The notes under the pieces: model-generated
Told to the model about the DNA's origin: nothing
Database searches by the model: none
Seen by the model: only the letters and a program-made list of their open reading frames with translations
In this document: in pieces, positions 14,902 to 20,712 of the stretch
How the letters are laid out: every line of letters begins with the position of its first letter
Position numbering within the stretch: the first letter of the stretch is position 1
Program-made: the position numbers and the translations under genes
NCBI GenBank assembly: GCA_934358955.1
Contig: CAKRLC010000045.1
Coordinates: 1-20,712, forward strand
DNA: 20,712 bases
DNA from: an uncultured Roseburia sp.
GTDB taxonomy: Bacteria; Bacillota; Clostridia; Lachnospirales; Lachnospiraceae
Direction: 5' to 3'

Positions 14902-17016
14902 TTATTTTGCAAGCAGCATCATGATCTTATTGCTGCGTTCTACAAATCTGGTCATTTCATCCACGGATAATGGATGGTTTGAAAGCAATGCCAGATCATA
15001 TAACTGTTCACAGAACATCGGAACATTCTCAGAATCTTTATGCTCAAAAATGTATTTTACAAGGCTGTTGTTTGCATTTAAGGTCAGTGTCTGATCTGCT
15101 GCAAACATACTCATATCCATGCCGCCCATACCATTCATGGCATACATCTTCATCATATCCTGCATACGTCTTCCTTCCTCAGAAAGTGTGATGATCGATG
15201 CGACGCTTTCGTTTTTCAGTTTTTCAACCTTGACTGTAAGCTTCTCGTTATTCAATGCTTTTTTGAACACGTCTGTCAGTGTATCTGTCTCTGCTTTTAA
15301 GTCTTCTGCAGAAGTCTCATCCTTTAAGGATTCTGTGACATCTGCGTCAATACGCATAAATTTGTACTTCTCGTTACGCTGCTCTAACTGTGTAATGAAA
15401 GAAGTATCAATGTTGTGGTCAAGAATGACAGCCTGCATTCCCTGCTCCTTAAAGAGCTTAATGTACTGACCCTGCTGTACTTTATCTGTAACATAATAGA
15501 TTACTTTACGTTCATCTTTTTCAGCGTCCGCAGAAGCATCGCCATCATGAACAGAATCGCCAGATGCAGAAGCATCGTCAGTCTTTGTAATTGGATCACC
15601 ATTCTCGTCTAATACCTCCGGATTCTCTTTTTCTTCTTCCTTCACTAATAATTCCGGAAGCGTCAGATATTTGTCTTCTAAGTTCTTGAATAAAATGTAA
15701 TCATTCATCTTATCACAGAACTTGGTGTCTTTTAAGCAGCCGAATTTGATAAATGGACTGATGTCATCCCCATATTTTTCGTAGCTTTCTTTTTCTGTCT
15801 TGCACATACCGATCAGCTTGTCAGCTACTTTTTTGGTAATGTATTCAGAAATCTTCTTTACAAAACCATCATTCTGCAATGCGGAACGGGATACGTTCAG
15901 TGGAAGATCCGGACAATCGATCACACCTTTTAATAACATTAAGAATTCAGGAATGACTTCTTTGATGTTATCTGCTATGAATACCTGATTGTTATATAAC
16001 TTGATCGTTCCTTCAATGGAATCATACTCGGTATTGATCTTCGGGAAGTATAAAATACCCTTTAAGTTGAACGGATAGTCCATGTTCAGATGGATCCAGA
16101 ACAGAGGCTCTTTGTAATCCAAGAATACCTTACGGTAAAATTCTTTGTACTCCTCATCGGTACAGTCTTTTGGATTCTTTGTCCAGAGCGGATTCGTATC
16201 GTTAAGCGGAACCGGACGTTTTACGATCTTTAATTTATCTTTTGCAGGGGAAACCTCAACGATTTCTTTTTCACCGTTCTCATTCTCCTTCTCCTCTGTC
16301 TTCGCTTCCTCGTGGATCTCTTCTACGACAGTGTCGGTATCTAACTTATCTGCTGCATCGATCGTCTCATACTGTGTCTCTGCATTTGCCTTGGATAAAA
16401 AGATCGGAGTTGGCATGAAAGAGCAGTATTTCTCAATGACTTCCCTTGCACGGTACTCGTTGGCAAATTCCAGACAGTCTTCGTTTAAGTATAATGTGAT
16501 CTCTGTACCAACGCCTTCCTTTGTACCGTCTGTCATATCAAATTCTGTACCGCCATCGCATGCCCAGTGAACTGCTACCGCGTCTTTTTTATAAGATAAG
16601 GTATCGATCGTTACCTGATCCGCTACCATAAATGCAGAGTAAAAGCCAAGACCGAAGTGACCGATGATCTGGTCATCGTTGGCTTTGTCTTTGTATTTCT
16701 CGATGAAATCAGTAGCACCGGAAAATGCGATCTGATTGATGTATTCCTCTACTTCATCTGCGGTCATACCAAGACCATTATCGATGAATTTTAATGTTTT
16801 CTGATCCGGATCTACGATCACCTGGATCTGTGGTTTGTAATCAGCCGGAAGCTGGTATTCACCCATCATATCTAATTTTTTCAGCTTTGTGATCGCATCG
16901 CATCCATTACTGATCAGCTCACGGTAAAAGATGTCGTGATCGGAATATAACCATTTTTTAATAATTGGGAACAGGTTATCACTGTTAATTGAAAGATTTC
17001 CATGTTTTTCAGCCAT
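14902..17016 (-). CDS. htpG: Molecular chaperone HtpG (bacterial Hsp90)
   Basis: This is a 704-residue Hsp90, longer than E. coli HtpG (624). The N-terminal ATPase domain shows FYRELISNGCDAI (30-42, with the conserved E and N), DNGLGM (79-84) and GHFGLGFYSAFMV (119-131). The middle domain has the catalytic-loop region DLPLNVSRSALQ (370-381, with the Arg that contacts ATP), and the C-terminal dimerisation domain ends in LLSNHPLSVDEM...MLLAK. Two charged insertions account for the extra length: about 228-260 (acidic linker between N and middle domains, as in eukaryotic Hsp90) and about 458-502 (Asp/Ser/Ala-rich, inside the middle domain). The start has AAAGGAG 10 nt upstream. It is probably monocistronic, with a CIRCE-type promoter about 370 bp upstream and its own terminator. 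Confidence 0.98.
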   Translation of the reverse strand: MAEKHGNLSINSDNLFPIIKKWLYSDHDIFYRELISNGCDAITKLKKLDMMGEYQLPADYKPQIQVIVDPDQKTLKFIDNGLGMTADEVEEYINQIAFSGATDFIEKYKDKANDDQIIGHFGLGFYSAFMVADQVTIDTLSYKKDAVAVHWACDGGTEFDMTDGTKEGVGTEITLYLNEDCLEFANEYRAREVIEKYCSFMPTPIFLSKANAETQYETIDAADKLDTDTVVEEIHEEAKTEEKENENGEKEIVEVSPAKDKLKIVKRPVPLNDTNPLWTKNPKDCTDEEYKEFYRKVFLDYKEPLFWIHLNMDYPFNLKGILYFPKINTEYDSIEGTIKLYNNQVFIADNIKEVIPEFLMLLKGVIDCPDLPLNVSRSALQNDGFVKKISEYITKKVADKLIGMCKTEKESYEKYGDDISPFIKFGCLKDTKFCDKMNDYILFKNLEDKYLTLPELLVKEEEKENPEVLDENGDPITKTDDASASGDSVHDGDASADAEKDERKVIYYVTDKVQQGQYIKLFKEQGMQAVILDHNIDTSFITQLEQRNEKYKFMRIDADVTESLKDETSAEDLKAETDTLTDVFKKALNNEKLTVKVEKLKNESVASIITLSEEGRRMQDMMKMYAMNGMGGMDMSMFAADQTLTLNANNSLVKYIFEHKDSENVPMFCEQLYDLALLSNHPLSVDEMTRFVERSNKIMMLLAK

Positions 17017-17100
17017 AATACAACACTCCTTTTTCTATGTTCATACGTAAATTTATTTTTTATTCGTTCCGTTTTATAGAGCCGGTCAAAGTCTAAATGG

Positions 17101-17334
17101 ATTCAAGTGTCAAATGATCTGCTTTTAAATTTGTGTCAGCAACTTGCACAAAAGAAATATTCCAAGTTTCATTGTGCAAAACATTCCAATGAGCCTCTGA
17201 AAACGTGAATCGTGTTCAGCAAAGGCTTCCACGATTCATGAGTCTCATCTCCATTGCACAAAGAGAAACTTTTCATATTTCTTTTGTGCAATTTGCTAAT
17301 AAAGGTTATCGAGCAGATCATTTGACACTTGAAT
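17101..17334. repeat. 234-bp near-complete palindrome (MITE-like element) in the htpG leader
   Basis: The ends are perfect 23-bp inverted repeats (17101-17123 and 17312-17334). Inside them lies a second pair matching at 22 of 23 positions (17138-17160 with 17275-17297), then a third (AAGTTTC-TTGTGCAA, 17164-17179 with 17254-17271), then a 9-bp perfect pair near the centre (TGAATCGTG 17206-17214 / CACGATTCA 17230-17238). Folded, almost the whole element is one long hairpin. The string TTGCACAAA appears four times in alternating orientation. There is no coding frame and no clear target-site duplication. Size, ends and lack of coding capacity fit a MITE; the position between the htpG promoter and gene means it would be transcribed as most of the 5' leader. 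Confidence 0.85.
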
Positions 17335-17362
17335 TCTATCTATCACTCAACCCATACTAAGG

Positions 17363-17391
17363 ATTTTATAACTGGTTTCCCGAAAAGTCAA
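17363..17391 (-). promoter_or_regulatory. Sigma-A promoter upstream of htpG
   Basis: On the minus strand TTGACT (17386-17391) and TAAAAT (17363-17368) are spaced by 17 bp. Transcription would start near 17356, giving an htpG leader of about 340 nt that contains the whole palindromic element. The CIRCE operator ends 7 bp upstream of the -35. Confidence 0.7.
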
Positions 17392-17398
17392 TAGAAAA

Positions 17399-17425
17399 TC
17401 AGCACTCTTTTGCGTTGAGTGCTAA
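17399..17425 (-). promoter_or_regulatory. CIRCE operator (HrcA site) of htpG
   Basis: AGCACTC (17401-17407), 9-nt spacer, GAGTGCTAA (17417-17425). The right arm matches the CIRCE consensus TTAGCACTC-N9-GAGTGCTAA perfectly and the left arm lacks only the two outer bases. CIRCE is bound by the heat-shock repressor HrcA, normally at groE and dnaK operons. Here it lies just upstream of the -35 rather than downstream of it, and serves htpG. Confidence 0.88.
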
Positions 17426-17442
17426 TAATTTCAGTAAAATGA

Positions 17443-17472
17443 TTGCAACCCTCGTAAAATCAAGGGTTGCAA
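17443..17472 (-). terminator. Hairpin terminator after the hybrid kinase gene
   Basis: A perfect 10-bp inverted repeat TTGCAACCCT (17443-17452) / AGGGTTGCAA (17463-17472) with a 10-nt loop lies 62 bp after the kinase stop. On the minus strand it is followed by TCATTTTA, a weak U-rich run, so termination may be partial. It lies upstream of CIRCE. Confidence 0.6.
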
Positions 17473-17534
17473 CATTTATAAATTTTTTATTAAGTTCTGT
17501 TTTTGTTCCTACTGTACCATTTTCAACAAATGAA

Positions 17535-20459
17535 TCACCGTTCTATATATTTTGTGATGACAGATATTAAAATGCTCATATCAACCGGCTTCGCCACATG
17601 GTCATCCATTCCGGCATTCAAAGCGGCCTGTACATCCTCTTCAAATGCATTTGCTGTCATGGCAATGATCGGTATACACGCCTTGTCCTTATCTGGCAGA
17701 TTTCTGATTGCCTGTGTTGCCTTATAGCCGTCCATATTCGGCATCTGGATATCCATGAGAATCAGATCATAAGTTTCTGCCGGCATCTGCTCTATTTGAT
17801 TTACACACTGGATACCATCCTCCACACGATCTATCTTCAGACCGGCATTCTCAAGTATTGCTTCTGCTATCTCTGCATTCAGATCATTGTCCTCTGCCAA
17901 AAGGATCTTCCTGCCTTCGAGGAGTTTGCTTCCTGTTTCTGGATTTTCAGCAAGTGTTTTCTCATAATAGCTTTCATCTGCTATTCTGTGTTTTAGTGTT
18001 ACAGTAAAGGTGCTGCCTTTTCCAAGTTCACTCTCTACATCGATTGTTCCACCAAGCAGATCAACATATTTCTTTACGATTGACATTCCCAGTCCGGTTC
18101 CTGCGATTTTGCTCTTTGTGGTGTTCTGTTCACGAGTAAATGCATCGAAAATTTTTGTCAGATAATCCTGGCTCATACCGATTCCAGTATCGCTCACCCT
18201 GGTTCTTATGATCATGTACCCAGGCTCATCACAGATTAATTCGTCTACGTTTATCGTAACAGAACCACCGGATGGAGTATATTTTATTGCATTGCTCAGG
18301 ATATTGACAAATATTTCTTTTACCTTGGTAGTATCTGTCAGTATATTTTCATGTTCTACATTTATTGTGTAATGAAGTGCAAGATTCTTTTTCTTTGCTT
18401 CATCCTCAAATATTTCAAACAAAGTCTGTCGGATATCTTCAATCCGGCCATAGTTCTCATCAATTTCCATCCTTCCACTTTCAATCCGGGCCATATCAAG
18501 TACATTATTTATGATTGACAAAAGAAGATTTCCAGACTGCTGCATTTTTTTCAAATGTTCTAAAGTTTCCGGCAGATCCTTTCCTTTCAGTTCATCCTCC
18601 ATAAGCTGTGCATAGCCAAGAATTGCATTCATAGGAGTCCGGATGTCATGTGACATATTGTTAAGGAAACGGGTCTTTGCGAGACTGGCATCCTCAGCTT
18701 CTTTCAGAGCAATCTCCAGCTTGTCATTGAGCTTTTGTGTATCATTTGCAGCAATCTTTGCGGCAGCTTCTGCTTTCCTTGCCTTCCTTAAAAGTACGAG
18801 AATAATACTAATGATGCTGAGTACGAAAAATCCTGCCGTGGCAAAAAAAGCAAGCATGTTGTCTTTTACAAAGTCCAAAAATGTTACCTTATCTGCAGTA
18901 CTGTCATAGATAGCAAGTGCACTTGTAAGCATATCAGACGGCATGGCCTTCAACGTTTTATTCAATATCGATAAAAGTTTCCCCTCTCCACTTTTTACGG
19001 CGAAGCATGCCTCCATTGTTTTTGTAAGTGGAATACTCTTGAAATCTCGATTGTTATCATATATCAGCGCCTGACTTACTCCCATAAGGAAACAGTCTGC
19101 TTTTTCACTGGCAACCATATCCGCTGCATCCTCAAGCGAATCATAATCCACAAGATTCCATTGTGGATAGCTGAAGGTAATCTGCTGTTTTAAGGCTTCT
19201 TTTTTCTTAGGCACAGCTACAGTATAAGCCTCGTCCTCATTGAAATATTTTTCATCAGTTACTGCCATCAGGCTGTAGGTCCAGGCTGTGTTAGTAAGGA
19301 TATATCCTTTATTTTCTGCAAGATTAGGATTTCTGCCGGCATAAAAAATCATGTCGATTTCTTGATTCTGCAGCGCCTGAAGCATTTTACTGTAATCATC
19401 AAATTCCCGGATATCAAATTCCAGCGTTTGATTTCCCAGACAGTCCTTGGCATAAGAGATATATTCTGGTAGCATACCGGTGAGTTTTCCAGTCTCTTCG
19501 TCCATGGAAAAGATTGCAGGATCATTGTTCAAAAATCCTATCTTTATACGGCCATGTTCTTCCAGCCAGGATTTTTCTCCGCCTGTAAGACTCTGATTGT
19601 AATCAAGCGTAAAATACTTCTTATACAGGTCTGCCTTAAGAAACGGACTATCCTGTTCCAGCTGGCGCATAGCATAATCAAGCTCCGTCTTGATGTCACT
19701 GCGCTCTTTATTTATTACAAAATATATGCCTGACTTACCGATAGTGGTAACGAATGATATTCCCTGTTCAGACCAGATAGATTCCTCCAGAGATACAAAA
19801 CAGTCAATCTCATGATTTGCTAATTTCTTTTCGACATCATCATTATTGTACACATTTACATGCTCTGTATGGATGCCATTCTTATTTTCCCACTCTGTCA
19901 GCATGATTTCAGGTTCTGTATTCATGAGCACACCTACACGTTTCCCATCCATAAACTTGAAATCAGAGGTTTCAATGTCCGTATCCGATAAATCAGCATA
20001 AAGGACATATTTTTCCTCACCCATCGGTTCATCTGAAAAAAGCATCTTTTGTGCACGTTCATCGGTGTAAGAGATATCACCCATGATATCGATCTCACCA
20101 TTTTCAAGCTTATCAAAGCAGTTGGACCAGTCACATTTCACATACTCAAATTTCCATCCGGTATAACCTGCCAGAGCCTGCATGAGTTCGTAGCCATATC
20201 CTCGTCTGACACCGTTTTTATCAATATAATTAAAGGTATCCTCAAATGAACCAACACGGATCATTTTCTGTTCTGTCGTCTTCGTTTCTGATTCTTTTGT
20301 TTCTTGTTGTGTTGATTCCTCTTGTTCCACCGTCTGCGGCAGTTTTTCATCATTATTCGTTTCCGCAGCCTGGCAATTTACAGACAACATCATCCATATT
20401 CCGAAAACTACCAATATACATGCAAATAGTGCGGCTGATTTTTTTCTACTTTTATTCAT
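17535..20459 (-). CDS. Hybrid sensor histidine kinase with two SBP_bac_3 sensor domains (BvgS-like)
   Basis: This 974-residue membrane sensor starts at the ATG at 20459 (GTGGAG just upstream); a TTG five codons earlier is less likely. Residues 1-32 form a signal peptide (KKSAALFACILVVFGIWMML...CQAAE), then an acidic/Gln linker. Two amino-acid-binding-protein-like domains follow (about 67-280 and 300-520; both carry the GYGYELMQAL / GMLPEYISYA type opening). One membrane helix (533-557) leads through a coiled coil to HisKA (FLNNMSHDIRTPMNAILGYAQL, His604), HATPase_c (N-box NILSNAIKYTP, DTGIGM, GTGLGM) and a C-terminal receiver (LILMDIQMPNMDGY, Asp903; Lys of AKP near 957). No HAMP, PAS or HPt domain is present, so an external HPt is needed for a full relay. 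The ligand is probably an amino acid or other small polar solute, by family. Confidence 0.95.
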   Translation of the reverse strand: MNKSRKKSAALFACILVVFGIWMMLSVNCQAAETNNDEKLPQTVEQEESTQQETKESETKTTEQKMIRVGSFEDTFNYIDKNGVRRGYGYELMQALAGYTGWKFEYVKCDWSNCFDKLENGEIDIMGDISYTDERAQKMLFSDEPMGEEKYVLYADLSDTDIETSDFKFMDGKRVGVLMNTEPEIMLTEWENKNGIHTEHVNVYNNDDVEKKLANHEIDCFVSLEESIWSEQGISFVTTIGKSGIYFVINKERSDIKTELDYAMRQLEQDSPFLKADLYKKYFTLDYNQSLTGGEKSWLEEHGRIKIGFLNNDPAIFSMDEETGKLTGMLPEYISYAKDCLGNQTLEFDIREFDDYSKMLQALQNQEIDMIFYAGRNPNLAENKGYILTNTAWTYSLMAVTDEKYFNEDEAYTVAVPKKKEALKQQITFSYPQWNLVDYDSLEDAADMVASEKADCFLMGVSQALIYDNNRDFKSIPLTKTMEACFAVKSGEGKLLSILNKTLKAMPSDMLTSALAIYDSTADKVTFLDFVKDNMLAFFATAGFFVLSIISIILVLLRKARKAEAAAKIAANDTQKLNDKLEIALKEAEDASLAKTRFLNNMSHDIRTPMNAILGYAQLMEDELKGKDLPETLEHLKKMQQSGNLLLSIINNVLDMARIESGRMEIDENYGRIEDIRQTLFEIFEDEAKKKNLALHYTINVEHENILTDTTKVKEIFVNILSNAIKYTPSGGSVTINVDELICDEPGYMIIRTRVSDTGIGMSQDYLTKIFDAFTREQNTTKSKIAGTGLGMSIVKKYVDLLGGTIDVESELGKGSTFTVTLKHRIADESYYEKTLAENPETGSKLLEGRKILLAEDNDLNAEIAEAILENAGLKIDRVEDGIQCVNQIEQMPAETYDLILMDIQMPNMDGYKATQAIRNLPDKDKACIPIIAMTANAFEEDVQAALNAGMDDHVAKPVDMSILISVITKYIER

Positions 20460-20712
20460 TGTTTTTCTCCACAAATCACCAGGTTACTACATGGCTTAAA
20501 TCTAAAGGAAAAAATGCACTGCCTTTTCAGACAATGCATCTTAAACATTGCAGCTGGCTGTCTATCATAAATATTTCATCATTGTTGGCACGAGAGTGTT
20601 CCTATTTATTTCTAAAGTTTATCCACTTTTCATTCTCTTCCCAAAATTCCGAATATACGCATCAAATTGTTTACTTTATTATAGCATAGCAATACATTGT
20701 TCCGCCATCATT
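20460..20712 (-). promoter_or_regulatory. Leader region of the hybrid kinase with an extended -10
   Basis: The 253 bp before the kinase start hold no supported gene. On the minus strand TGC-TATAAT (hexamer at 20678-20683) is a perfect extended -10, with no clear -35 (GGCGGA region). This would give a leader of about 210 nt. The same TGCTATAAT string precedes pelD. Nothing else is recognised up to the window edge. Confidence 0.5.

Noticed and set aside
16145..16570. 141-codon plus-strand frame inside htpG
   Set aside because: It is antisense to the well-conserved htpG, Ser/Phe-rich as expected from the complement of Glu/Lys codons, and without a ribosome binding site.
20246..20689. 147-codon plus-strand frame over the kinase 5' end and leader
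   Set aside because: Antisense to the kinase signal region and promoter; hydrophobic, Ser/Phe-rich low-complexity composition, no recognisable domain.
1..20712. CRISPR arrays, tRNA/rRNA genes, transposases or phage genes
   Set aside because: No regularly spaced direct repeats, no tRNA or rRNA-like segments, and no open frame resembling a transposase, integrase or phage structural protein were seen.

Overview
The window looks like a chromosomal segment of a low-to-moderate GC Gram-positive anaerobe, most likely a Clostridia/Lachnospiraceae-type organism. The grounds are the strong AGGAGG-type ribosome binding sites, occasional TTG/GTG starts, a feoA-feoA-feoB iron locus, a sporulation-type PdaA deacetylase, CIRCE control of htpG, and a Pel polysaccharide locus without the outer-membrane genes pelB and pelC. 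No species can be named from the sequence. Every gene I can support is on the minus strand, so transcription runs from high to low coordinates.

Layout from right to left (direction of transcription): (i) 20459-17535, a large hybrid sensor histidine kinase with two periplasmic binding-protein-like sensor domains. (ii) 17534-17017, a long intergenic region with a kinase terminator hairpin, a CIRCE operator, a good sigma-A promoter and a 234-bp almost fully palindromic element that would lie in the htpG leader. (iii) 17016-14902, htpG (Hsp90) with its terminator. (iv) 14622-3663, a tightly packed eight-gene operon: pelD (with an N-terminal Rossmann/SDR fusion), pelE, a PelA-type deacetylase (DUF2194), pelF, pelG, then a CotH-family kinase lipoprotein, a VTC-type polyphosphate polymerase domain protein and a DUF4956 membrane protein. 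(v) 3596-2706, pdaA, 66 bp downstream and possibly read through from the operon. (vi) 2587-2240, a stand-alone HPt protein with its own promoter and terminator. (vii) 1829-1, two feoA genes and the 5' part of feoB behind a promoter overlapped by GTTAG/CTAAC inverted repeats.

How the genes fit together: PelF should polymerise the sugar chain, with PelD, PelE and PelG forming the membrane export complex. PelD keeps an RxxD motif next to a degenerate GGDEF site, which points to c-di-GMP control. The DUF2194 protein should de-N-acetylate the polymer outside the membrane. The cotH-VTC-DUF4956 genes are translationally coupled to pelG, which suggests that secreted-protein phosphorylation or polyphosphate chemistry is linked to this exopolysaccharide. 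This is the most interesting part of the window. The second most interesting is the long palindrome between the CIRCE-controlled promoter and the htpG start codon.
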